From assembly GCA_044353505.1 (NCBI GenBank), contig JBILBU010000020.1, positions 1-36,278 on the forward strand: a stretch of 36,278 nucleotides of DNA. The letters run 5' to 3'. Below, piece after piece: positions 15,409-22,736 of this stretch. Below the pieces are notes generated by a model. It was given only the letters and a program-made list of their open reading frames with translations, was not told where the DNA came from and did not search any database. A program made the translations under genes and the position numbers. Source of the DNA: Pollutibacter sp044353505 (GTDB lineage: Bacteria; Bacteroidota; Bacteroidia; Chitinophagales; Chitinophagaceae). Position 1 is the stretch's first letter. Each line of letters starts with the position of its first letter.

Positions 15409-16821
15409 ATGAACCCGGAATACAGTTTTTTTGACGCAGTATGTAAAAGCTTTGACAAGGCAGCAAAATTCACAACTTTCGACTCCGGAATTCTTGAGCA
15501 AATAAAGCAATGCAACAGTGTACTCAGGATGCACTTCCCAGTAAAAATTGGCGATAAGGTTGAAGTCATCAAGGCCTACAGGGTTCAACACTCACACCAT
15601 AAACTACCCTGCAAAGGAGGAATTCGATTTAGCGAAATGGTTAACCTCGATGAGGTAATGGCCCTATCAGCACTGATGACCTACAAATGTGCAATTGTCA
15701 ATGTTCCATTTGGCGGTGCCAAAGGAGGCATCACCATCGACCCCAAAAAATATAATGTTTACGACCTGGAACGAATCACAAGAAGATATACCAGTGAGCT
15801 AGTGAAAAAAAGATTCATTGGCCCTGGTGAAGATGTACCAGCACCAGACTATGGAACAGGTGAGCGTGAAATGTCTTGGATTCTCGACACCTACATGGCT
15901 TTGCATCCGGGAGAGATAGATGCCCTAGGCTGTGTAACAGGAAAGCCCGTCACCCAGGGTGGTGTTCGGGGGCGAAAGGAAGCAACTGGACTTGGCGTAT
16001 TTTATGGAATAAGGGAAGTGTGCAATAACCTTGAGGTTATGGCGAGAATTGGACTAACCCCAGGTATTGAGAAAAAACGAGTAATCGTGCAAGGCCTTGG
16101 AAATGTTGGCTATCACGCTGCTAAATTTTTCCAGGAAGGCGGTGCAATTATTGTGGGCTTGGCAGAATATGAGGGATCAATATATAGTGAAAGCGGACTT
16201 GATGTAGAAGCTGTATTTCAGCACAGAAAAAAAACTGGATCTATTTTAAATTTTCCGGGTGCAACGAATCTTCCCAAAAATACAGATGCGCTGGAGGCCG
16301 ACTGCGACATATTGATTCCTGCTGCGCTTGAGAATGTAATCAACAAAGACAATGCTGGAAAAGTAAAGGCAAAGATTGTTGGAGAGGCTGCAAATGGACC
16401 ATTGACACCTGAAGCAGATGAGATTTTATTGGCTAAGCATATATTGGTGGTGCCCGATATGTACTTAAATGCTGGGGGGGTTACTGTATCTTATTTTGAG
16501 TGGCTAAAAAATCTCAGCCACGTGTCATACGGCCGACTTGAAAAAAGGTTTATGGAAAACCAGAATGCAAATATTCTTTCTCAGATAGAGAGCATGACTG
16601 GCAATACGGTGACAGACGACCAAAGAAAAATAATCGTCCATGGACCAGATGAAATCGACTTGGTCAGAAGTGGCTTGGAAGACACCATGATTAAGGCCAC
16701 CAATGAGATATTGGATTGCTGGAAGAAGTACCCTGAAATTCAGGACATGAGAACGGCTGCTTTTGTTGTTGCTATTAACAAAGTGGGCACCAGCTACCTT
16801 GAGCTAGGTATTTTCCCATAA
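15409..16821 (+). CDS. gdhA: Glu/Leu/Phe/Val dehydrogenase, probably glutamate dehydrogenase
   Basis: Catalyses reversible oxidative deamination of glutamate to 2-oxoglutarate and ammonia. From the ATG at 15409 it is 470 aa. The substrate-binding block HHKLPCKGGIRFSE (63-76), the catalytic-lysine region MTYKCAIVNVPFGGAKGG (90-107), GPGEDVPAPDYGTGEREMSW and the Rossmann motif VQGLGNVGYHAAKF are all intact. The frame extends to a TTG at 15355 directly after the ccmD stop, but those 18 extra codons do not look like the family. It may be read through from ccmD. Cofactor preference (NAD or NADP) cannot be decided by eye. It converges on the next gene with only three bases between stops. Confidence 0.93.
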   Translation: MNPEYSFFDAVCKSFDKAAKFTTFDSGILEQIKQCNSVLRMHFPVKIGDKVEVIKAYRVQHSHHKLPCKGGIRFSEMVNLDEVMALSALMTYKCAIVNVPFGGAKGGITIDPKKYNVYDLERITRRYTSELVKKRFIGPGEDVPAPDYGTGEREMSWILDTYMALHPGEIDALGCVTGKPVTQGGVRGRKEATGLGVFYGIREVCNNLEVMARIGLTPGIEKKRVIVQGLGNVGYHAAKFFQEGGAIIVGLAEYEGSIYSESGLDVEAVFQHRKKTGSILNFPGATNLPKNTDALEADCDILIPAALENVINKDNAGKVKAKIVGEAANGPLTPEADEILLAKHILVVPDMYLNAGGVTVSYFEWLKNLSHVSYGRLEKRFMENQNANILSQIESMTGNTVTDDQRKIIVHGPDEIDLVRSGLEDTMIKATNEILDCWKKYPEIQDMRTAAFVVAINKVGTSYLELGIFP

Positions 16822-16824
16822 CCC

Positions 16825-17268
16825 TTATTGAGGTGGATATTGGGGGAAATTAGACAGCCAAGAGGATACTACCCCACCCCTTTCAGCAAGATGACAGTCC
16901 AGACCATTGGTGATCAACAAGTATTGTGCAGGTACAGAGAGGTTATAAGACAGAATCTGCATCAATACGGATTCGTCTAATTGAACAGTATCCGCCTTAC
17001 ACTCAATCAGCATCCAAGGATCGGTATTCCTATCATGAACCAACACATCAAACCTTCGCGAAAGAGTCCCAAGCTTTATTTCCTTTTCAACTGCAATTGC
17101 AGATTTTGGCACTCCGCCCCGCAAAATCAGCCACTGAACTATGTTTTGCCGAACCCACTCCTCAGGTGTGAGTACAACCCATCGTTGCCTGATTGAGTCG
17201 AATATGACAGGCTGGCCATTTTCTAGCCTTGTCTTGAAATCCGGTTCAGGAAAATCCAGCTTGATCAT
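16825..17268 (-). CDS. HsdR N-terminal-type domain protein (PD-(D/E)xK-like)
   Basis: A 147-aa protein resembling the N-terminal endonuclease domain of type I restriction R subunits (HSDR_N), here as a stand-alone protein. The nuclease core is visible: D74 in RRFDVLVHD, then E89 and K91 in WMLIECKAD (D-x14-E-x-K), preceded by EKEIKLG (61-67). The conserved EEWVRQNIVQWLI helix (36-48) is also typical. No helicase, methylase or specificity gene is nearby, so this is not a restriction system. Stand-alone copies are widespread in Bacteroidota and their function is unknown to me. It ends three bases from the gdhA stop. Confidence 0.8.
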   Translation of the reverse strand: MIKLDFPEPDFKTRLENGQPVIFDSIRQRWVVLTPEEWVRQNIVQWLILRGGVPKSAIAVEKEIKLGTLSRRFDVLVHDRNTDPWMLIECKADTVQLDESVLMQILSYNLSVPAQYLLITNGLDCHLAERGGVVSSWLSNFPQYPPQ

Positions 17269-17521
17269 GGGTGCAAAATAGTGAGTATTTTTATTTGAAA
17301 GCCTCAGAACCTAAAAACACAGGAAAAGATAGCCATGTCCATCAAAGGGGTGAAAAAAGTGTACAAAGGAATAGGGGGCATGGGGGGTTTACCAAAAAAT
17401 TTTATTAATTTTGCAACCTTAATTGCCCAAGACAGATCTGGTACCGTAAGATCAGGTTTGACCTTAATGATCACCCAATAATGGGTATCTGGATTTGTTT
17501 TCAGGCACAAAACTTTTTAGC
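17269..17521. other. Intergenic region upstream of queA
   Basis: No convincing gene. It holds G-rich tracts (about 17372-17389) and a perfect TAnnTTTG box (TAATTTTG, 17406-17413, plus strand), which would give queA a leader of about 100 bases, long for this genome. I found no preQ1 riboswitch pattern. A 68-codon minus-strand frame across most of it looks spurious. Confidence 0.5.
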
Positions 17522-18571
17522 ATGAAACTATCCCAATTTAGATTTGACTTCCCACTTAACCTGATTGCCCAAACACCTACAAAAAGAAGGGAAGATGCTC
17601 GCCTTATGGTTGTGCACAAAGACACAGGATTAATTGAAAATAAAAACTTTAAAGACGTATTGGACTACTTCGAGGAGAAGGATGTGTTTGTTGTAAATAA
17701 CACAAAGGTATTCCCTGCAAGGATGTATGGAAGAAAGGAAAAGACAGGAGCTAAAATTGAAGTATTTCTTTTAAGAGAATTGAATAAACAAAACAGGTTG
17801 TGGGATGTGATCGTTGATCCCGCAAGAAAGATACGCGTAGGCAACAAGCTTTATTTTGGTGATGCTGATGAGTTAATTGCAGAAGTAATTGACAACACAA
17901 CTTCAAGAGGAAGGACCATCAGATTTCTTTTCGAAGGTACCGATGAAGAATTCAAACTCATTCTCAATTCTCTTGGCGAAACTCCCCTACCCAAATACAT
18001 TAAGCGCAAGCCAGATGAGTTGGATAGAGAAAGATACCAAACAGTATACGCAAAGCATGAAGGAGCTGTAGCAGCACCAACCGCGGGCCTTCACTTCTCA
18101 ATTGAATTAATCAAGCGACTTGAAATTCAGGGAATTCGATTTGCTGAAGTAACCCTACACACTGGACTTGGCACCTTTAGGACCATTGAAGTTGAAGACC
18201 TCAGCAAACACAAAATGGAAGCGGAATATTATAAGGTAGACGAAACTGCATGCCGGATTGTAAATAAAGCAAAATCTGAAGGCCATAGGATATGTTCTGT
18301 AGGCACTACAACGGCTAGGGCATTGGAAAGTACATTCACTGCAGACAAATTATTGAAGCCTTCTGAAGGATGGACAAATATCTTTATCCACCCACCACAT
18401 GACTTTTCAATCTGCGATTCGATGATCACCAACTTTCATCTTCCTAAAACTTCTTTGCTCATCATGGCTTGCTCATTTGCAGGATATGAATTAACAATGG
18501 AAGCCTACAAAAAAGCGATCAAGGATAAGTACAGATTTTTCAGCTATGGCGATGCAATGCTTATCATTTGA
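17522..18571 (+). CDS. queA: tRNA preQ1(34) S-adenosylmethionine ribosyltransferase-isomerase
   Basis: Transfers and rearranges the ribosyl group of SAM onto preQ1 at the wobble base of tRNA, giving epoxyqueuosine. From the ATG at 17522 the protein is 349 aa, the usual QueA length. Diagnostic blocks are LIAQTPTKRREDARLMV near residues 15-31, VFVVNNTKVFPARMYGRK near 54-71, EGAVAAPTAGLHFS in the middle and LHTGLGTFRTIEVEDLSKHKMEAEYY further on. The first nine codons of the longer frame (from 17495, also ATG) do not fit the family. It converges with lysC 33 bases downstream; no other queuosine gene is in the window. Confidence 0.95.
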   Translation: MKLSQFRFDFPLNLIAQTPTKRREDARLMVVHKDTGLIENKNFKDVLDYFEEKDVFVVNNTKVFPARMYGRKEKTGAKIEVFLLRELNKQNRLWDVIVDPARKIRVGNKLYFGDADELIAEVIDNTTSRGRTIRFLFEGTDEEFKLILNSLGETPLPKYIKRKPDELDRERYQTVYAKHEGAVAAPTAGLHFSIELIKRLEIQGIRFAEVTLHTGLGTFRTIEVEDLSKHKMEAEYYKVDETACRIVNKAKSEGHRICSVGTTTARALESTFTADKLLKPSEGWTNIFIHPPHDFSICDSMITNFHLPKTSLLIMACSFAGYELTMEAYKKAIKDKYRFFSYGDAMLII

Positions 18572-18604
18572 TAAGTACTTGATGCGATATATACTAAGCG
18601 TTTA

Positions 18605-19927
18605 CTAGTCTAACCCAAAGAGTCCTTTATTCAGCACTTTGAGCGATTCGTTCTTATGTGTAGTAGGGATAAGGATAGACACATTGTGGAGACTGCCTCC
18701 GAAGCTGATCATATTTACAGGAATATCAGACAAAGAATCAAACATTTTGGTCATCAGGTTATCATGCTGAGTGAGCTTATTGCCAACTACAGAAACTATT
18801 GTTTGATCTCGTATCACTTCAAGATCCCCGAGAGGTTGTAGCTCCTTTGCAATCTGATCAAGGTGCAGTGTGTTGTCGATTGTTACAGACACAGCAACTT
18901 CTGATGTTGTAATCATATCGATTGAAGTCTTGTACTTTTCAAAGACTTCAAAAATCTTTCTAAGAAATCCATAAGCCAGTAGCATACGGCTACTTTTTAT
19001 TTTAAGCATTACAATACCGTCTTTCGCAGCTACTGCCTTGACTCCTTCACCCTCAGCATCTTTTACAATAAGGGTTCCCTTTGCATCTGGCTGCATCGTA
19101 TTGAGGAGCTTAACCGGGATATTGTACTGCTGGGCCGGCCATATTGATGCCGGGTGCAAAATTTTTGCCCCAAAATAAGCAAGCTCTGCAGCTTCCTCGA
19201 AGCTCAGTTGTTCAATAGGTCTTGTTGATTTCACTACCCGAGGATCGTTGTTGTGCATACCATCAATATCTGTCCATATCTCACATACAGAAGCGTTGAC
19301 AGCAGCAGCAATGAGCGATGCAGAGTAATCACTTCCACCCCTCTTTAAGTTATCAACTTCTTTCTTTGCGTTTCTGCAAATATACCCTTGAGTAATAAAC
19401 AACGACTTGCCGGGATGATGCTCAAGTGACTTTGTGATTTTAGATTTAATAACACTTACCTGAGGTTCGTCATTGGAATCAATAGACATGAAATCCAGTG
19501 CGGGCAATAACACATGATCAACTCCCATTTCTTCAAGATAGAAAGAAAAAAGTTTGGTGCTCATCAGTTCGCCTTGAGCAAGAATATCCTTGTTTAGTGC
19601 ATCATTGAATGATATCTTAAGTATGATGTAGAGAAAATCGAAGTGTTCATTGATAGTATGAATAGCCTTTGCTTTTACAGACTCTTTTTTTAAGAGGTCG
19701 TTGATGAATTGGCTATAATGTGCAGATAGCGTATCAATCAATTGCTTTGCCTTATCTTTTTCTGCAGATGCCATTGCATCTCCGATACAAACCAATGCAT
19801 TGGTAGTGCCGCTTAAGGCGCTCAACACAACAATTGTTGGCTCGTTATCTCGGGTTACAAGGTCTTTTACCTGTGCCATTCTTTCTGGTCTGCCTACGGA
19901 GGTACCCCCGAACTTCATTATTTTCAT
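18605..19927 (-). CDS. lysC: Aspartate kinase
   Basis: First enzyme of the aspartate family pathway (lysine, threonine, methionine), phosphorylating aspartate. A 440-aa monofunctional kinase: the amino-acid-kinase motif KFGGTSVG (5-12), the substrate-binding LKRGGSDYSASLIAAAV, TDIDGMHNNDPR, and a C-terminal regulatory part with two ACT-type segments (from about residue 300: MLKIKSSRML..., and VSVVGNKLTQHDN...). The ACT domains suggest feedback inhibition by an end product, as in characterised homologues. A homoserine dehydrogenase fusion is absent. It follows the Ldh-family gene by 28 bases on the same strand but has a -7-like box of its own. Confidence 0.95.
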   Translation of the reverse strand: MKIMKFGGTSVGRPERMAQVKDLVTRDNEPTIVVLSALSGTTNALVCIGDAMASAEKDKAKQLIDTLSAHYSQFINDLLKKESVKAKAIHTINEHFDFLYIILKISFNDALNKDILAQGELMSTKLFSFYLEEMGVDHVLLPALDFMSIDSNDEPQVSVIKSKITKSLEHHPGKSLFITQGYICRNAKKEVDNLKRGGSDYSASLIAAAVNASVCEIWTDIDGMHNNDPRVVKSTRPIEQLSFEEAAELAYFGAKILHPASIWPAQQYNIPVKLLNTMQPDAKGTLIVKDAEGEGVKAVAAKDGIVMLKIKSSRMLLAYGFLRKIFEVFEKYKTSIDMITTSEVAVSVTIDNTLHLDQIAKELQPLGDLEVIRDQTIVSVVGNKLTQHDNLMTKMFDSLSDIPVNMISFGGSLHNVSILIPTTHKNESLKVLNKGLFGLD

Positions 19928-19950
19928 GCTGCTATTTTAATAAATGGTTG

Positions 19951-19958
19951 CGAAGTTA
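19951..19958 (-). promoter_or_regulatory. Possible -7 box of lysC
   Basis: TAACTTCG on the minus strand differs from TAnnTTTG by one base and lies 24-31 bases before the lysC ATG. The same octamer precedes bamD. No clear -33 element. Confidence 0.35.
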
Positions 19959-21041
19959 AAACTTGATATTGAATTTTTCAGCTATTGTTCGCAGATCATT
20001 CCACACTTGGTCATGCAATGGTATTCCCTCGGAGGTTCTAACTTTTTCCATCTCCCTTTCAGGATCTCCAGGGATTAGAACAGGTTGTTGTGGATGTATT
20101 GGTTCTGCAGACCTAAATCGTTTAATCCATAGGTCCATGTCCTTTTTAAACTCATCAGCAGGGCGAAAAGCGTCGATGCGCATTGCTCCAAAAAAATGAC
20201 CAATTCCCTTACCAGGCTGGTTTTCAGGCATGGGTACGTAAGCAGGAAAGGGAGGAACCCAGGGACCAAAATTTGCACCACTGAGGATTGCAGAGAATAT
20301 GTCAACTATTGATCCGAGGGCGTATCCTTTGTGTCCCCCCCCGGAGCCACCTTCCGGAGACCCCCCCAGAGGCAGAAGGCTGCCCCCATTCTTTAAGGCG
20401 TGAGCATCTGAAGAAGGATGACCGTCAACGTCCTGAATCCAGCCTAATGGGGCCTCAAGTTCTTTGCGCTGCAAGATTTCGAGCTTACCGTTGGCTGCGG
20501 TGGTAGTTGCCATATCAGCAATAAATGGGGGCTCAATCCCTGCGGGGATGGCTACGCAAATTGGATTGGTTCCGAGCATTCGTTCCTTAGAAAAAGTTGG
20601 CGCCACCAAAGCGCTGGCATTAGTCATGACAATCCCTATCATATCCTTATCAAGGGCCTTCATCGCATGATGGGCCGCGATACCAAAATGGTTGCTATTT
20701 GAAACACTCACCCAGCCAGTTCCAACAGATTCAGCCTTTTGAATGGCGACGGACATCGCATAGGGGGCAATAACCAGTCCAAGTCCACTGTCACCATCAA
20801 CAACAGCAGTCGACGGCGTCTCGTGAATAACCTTGATGGAAGGGGTTGCATTCACCCTACCCACTTCCCAGAGCCTGATATATCCAGACAATCTTGCTAC
20901 ACCATGAGAATCAATACCTCGCAGGTCTGCTGACACCAATGCGTTGGCGCCAACTTCAGCGTGGACTGAACTGCAACCCATCTTCAAGAATACTTCGTTG
21001 GTAAAGTCAAGCAACTGCTTGTGGTGTAGAATTTTGCTCAT
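19956..21041 (-). CDS. Ldh family (malate/lactate-type) NAD(P)-dependent oxidoreductase
   Basis: Member of the type-2 malate/L-lactate/ureidoglycolate dehydrogenase family, unrelated to Rossmann-fold LDH. From the ATG at 21041 it is 361 aa. RGIDSHGVARL (41-51) carries the catalytic/substrate histidine H46, SNSNHFGIAAHHAM holds the second conserved histidine, and GTNPICVAIPAG plus HKGYALGSIVDIFSAILSGANFG complete the family pattern. The substrate cannot be assigned: malate, 2-oxo acids, ureidoglycolate and imine reduction all occur in the family. A longer frame to 21074 exists but would start upstream of the promoter box. Followed by lysC after 28 bases. Confidence 0.88.
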   Translation of the reverse strand: MSKILHHKQLLDFTNEVFLKMGCSSVHAEVGANALVSADLRGIDSHGVARLSGYIRLWEVGRVNATPSIKVIHETPSTAVVDGDSGLGLVIAPYAMSVAIQKAESVGTGWVSVSNSNHFGIAAHHAMKALDKDMIGIVMTNASALVAPTFSKERMLGTNPICVAIPAGIEPPFIADMATTTAANGKLEILQRKELEAPLGWIQDVDGHPSSDAHALKNGGSLLPLGGSPEGGSGGGHKGYALGSIVDIFSAILSGANFGPWVPPFPAYVPMPENQPGKGIGHFFGAMRIDAFRPADEFKKDMDLWIKRFRSAEPIHPQQPVLIPGDPEREMEKVRTSEGIPLHDQVWNDLRTIAEKFNIKF

Positions 21042-21045
21042 GTTG

Positions 21046-21053
21046 CAAAAATA
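21046..21053 (-). promoter_or_regulatory. -7 box touching the Ldh-family start codon
   Basis: TATTTTTG on the minus strand, a perfect TAnnTTTG, ends only four bases before the ATG at 21041. The expected transcription start coincides with the ATG, so the mRNA would be leaderless. No -33 TTG at the usual distance. Confidence 0.45.
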
Positions 21054-21202
21054 CCCGATTTGAGCAATTGCCATGAAAGAACTTATACAATCATCTAGGT
21101 GTTTACACCGGATTAAAGTGGAAAACTAGCGTTGAATTTGGATGATTTACACTTTCTTTTGGCTTTACTTTGAAGGATATTTGTTTTACAAAAAAAATAG
21201 AA

Positions 21203-21595
21203 ATGATAAAACTACAAGTCATCGGACATCTTGGAAAAGACTGCACAACAAATGTTGTTAACGGAAAAAATGTAATCAACTTTAGTGTTGCGCACAGTGA
21301 AAAGTATAAGGATGCCTCAGGCGTTCAAAAGGAAAAAACCACATGGGTAGAGTGTGCCTATTGGACAGAAAAGATTGCAATAGCTCCTTACTTGAAAAAA
21401 GGGCAGCTTGTTTACACGGAAGGAGCCCCAGAGGTTCGTTCGTACGCGAAAAATGACGGCACAACAGGAACTTCCCTTACGTTAAGGGTGTTGAATGTGC
21501 AGTTGTTGGGCGGTGGAACAAAAGCTGAGGGGAATGGTGCTGATTCTGGTACTGGAAGTATTGGAGCAGCAGATGGAGACGATCTTCCTTTCTAA
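21203..21595 (+). CDS. ssb: Single-stranded DNA-binding protein
   Basis: A 130-aa OB-fold protein that coats single-stranded DNA in replication and repair. The start at MIKLQVIGHLGKDC and the segments VNFSVA-like INFSVAHSEKY, KTTWVECAYW and YLKKGQLVYTEG are typical of bacterial SSB. A glycine-rich linker (about 105-122) precedes the acidic C-terminal tip DGDDLPF, which recruits partner proteins. The frame is open back to 21170 (TTG), but the ATG at 21203 gives the family start. Single-gene transcript: the next gene is convergent and a strong plus-strand hairpin terminator follows 21 bases after the stop. Confidence 0.95.
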   Translation: MIKLQVIGHLGKDCTTNVVNGKNVINFSVAHSEKYKDASGVQKEKTTWVECAYWTEKIAIAPYLKKGQLVYTEGAPEVRSYAKNDGTTGTSLTLRVLNVQLLGGGTKAEGNGADSGTGSIGAADGDDLPF

Positions 21596-21611
21596 AATCT
21601 TTTTAGAAAAA

Positions 21612-22361
21612 TCAAGCGGTGATCGAACGGATTATTTCTTCCAGGTCGATCACCGTTTTTTTATGTTCAATTCTGTTGGCCATCACTGCATTGATGGACA
21701 GCATGGCGGACATGCTATCATCAATCATGGCATTCACTTTTTCGATTCCGCTTGCATTCAAGCCTACATCAATTAACACGTTATCCTCTCCTTTTATCAA
21801 ATCATCCTTGATATCTGCCAAATCATCCAATATTAAGAAATAAGTCATGAGGGCATACCAACCACTGATGGCCTTTGCCTGATCAAACTTTGGAGAATCA
21901 ATACAGGCCAGTGAGTAGAGGTAGGTGTCTGCTCGATTTAGCGATGGGAAGATGGTTCCGAGCGGTGACCCAGACATTTTCTGTGGTGCAGGCTGTCCAA
22001 GGTATTTGCTCAACGCGTCAAAAAGGGAAGGGTTTTTAGCATGTGGACGAAGATCCTCGTTTAGCTGCCGAGCATGTTCTTGCCAACTAATCTGTTGGTG
22101 CTCCAAGAGCGCCGCGCTATGAAGTATTTTTTCATTGATAGAAATAAAGTCGTTGGATAAAATCAGTTTCTTCTCTGCACCACATCGAAAAAGAATATCA
22201 GCAAAGATGGGCATGAATATATATCCTGGCGCACCAGGAGTATAGATTGTTCTGCCTTTCCAATAAAGATTATTAACAGGTACTGGCCTATCAACATAAA
22301 CAGCCCCTATTTCAAGGTCGACCCCATATGCAAGCTTCAAATCATCTTTTGTCAGAAACAT
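21612..22361 (-). CDS. Hypothetical helical protein with DDLADIKDD motif
   Basis: I do not recognise this 249-aa protein. It has no signal peptide and appears almost entirely alpha-helical after residue 50. Features seen: a short proline-rich N-terminal part (VDRPVPVNNLYWKGRTIYTP, 23-42), a charged middle (EHARQLNEDLRPHAKN), and an aspartate cluster DDLADIKDD at 179-187 right after a hydrophobic helix (GWYALMTYFLI). The motif superficially resembles the metal-binding DDxxD of isoprenoid synthases, but only about 60 residues follow it, so that fold is unlikely. It is the last gene after porD and the DUF4296 lipoprotein, nine bases downstream. Its last 17 codons double as the ssb terminator hairpin. 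Confidence 0.75.
   Translation of the reverse strand: MFLTKDDLKLAYGVDLEIGAVYVDRPVPVNNLYWKGRTIYTPGAPGYIFMPIFADILFRCGAEKKLILSNDFISINEKILHSAALLEHQQISWQEHARQLNEDLRPHAKNPSLFDALSKYLGQPAPQKMSGSPLGTIFPSLNRADTYLYSLACIDSPKFDQAKAISGWYALMTYFLILDDLADIKDDLIKGEDNVLIDVGLNASGIEKVNAMIDDSMSAMLSINAVMANRIEHKKTVIDLEEIIRSITA
21617..21662 (+). terminator. ssb terminator inside the convergent gene
   Basis: Perfect 10-bp inverted repeat CGGTGATCGA (21617-21626) and TCGATCACCG (21646-21655), 19-base loop, followed by seven T's (21656-21662). It is oriented to end the ssb transcript and lies wholly within the coding end of the minus-strand gene. A smaller AT-rich hairpin (TCTAAAA/TTTTAGA, 21591-21607) precedes it. Confidence 0.8.
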
Positions 22362-22370
22362 GGTATTGAA

Positions 22371-22736
22371 TTAAGGAACAAGTTTATTGAAATTTCCGTG
22401 CCCCTTATCTTTCTCTTTGGAGAGGCGAGAACTGGCGGAATCCATAACCAGTTTAAATAAATCGGGGTGGTCTTTGTAGTACTTATAATTTTTCGAAAAG
22501 GTCTTGGCATCAATTTTATGCAAGGCCAAGACCAAATCCATTTCTCGTCTTAACAGTGTATCCTTATTGAGTGTGGTATCTTTACTTAGATATGACTCTA
22601 CATAACTTTCAGCCAACAGAATATCACGAAACACCTCAGTCATTTCATGACTTTCTAGGATAGCGTCGGACTTATTTCTCTGACTTGAGCAAGAACTTAG
22701 AAAAACAATGACACAAAAAAAAAGAAATCTAATCAT
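22371..22736 (-). CDS. DUF4296 domain lipoprotein
   Basis: A 121-aa predicted lipoprotein. Signal peptide with a lipobox LSSC (residues about 13-16), so the mature protein is probably membrane-anchored in the periplasm or at the outer membrane. The rest fits DUF4296, a Bacteroidota family of unknown function: MTEVFRDILLAESYVESYL (32-50), then a helical region with FSKNYKYYKDHPDLFKLVMD. Its start overlaps the porD stop by 4 bases (22733-22736), so the two are translationally coupled. That coupling hints at a shared envelope role, which is inference. Confidence 0.82.
   Translation of the reverse strand: MIRFLFFCVIVFLSSCSSQRNKSDAILESHEMTEVFRDILLAESYVESYLSKDTTLNKDTLLRREMDLVLALHKIDAKTFSKNYKYYKDHPDLFKLVMDSASSRLSKEKDKGHGNFNKLVP

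Noticed and set aside
16825..17268. Remnant of a type I restriction system
   Set aside because: The protein is intact at about 147 aa, no hsdM/hsdS or helicase fragment is nearby, and such stand-alone proteins are common in the phylum.
17304..17510. 68-codon minus-strand frame in the queA upstream region
   Set aside because: Composition is not protein-like, and it overlaps the probable queA promoter and leader.
17414..17521. preQ1 riboswitch before queA
   Set aside because: I could not find the compact pseudoknot pattern with its A-rich tail.
21612..22361. Terpene or isoprenoid synthase call for the 249-aa protein
   Set aside because: The DDLADIKDD motif is too close to the C-terminus and no second metal motif or diphosphate site is visible.
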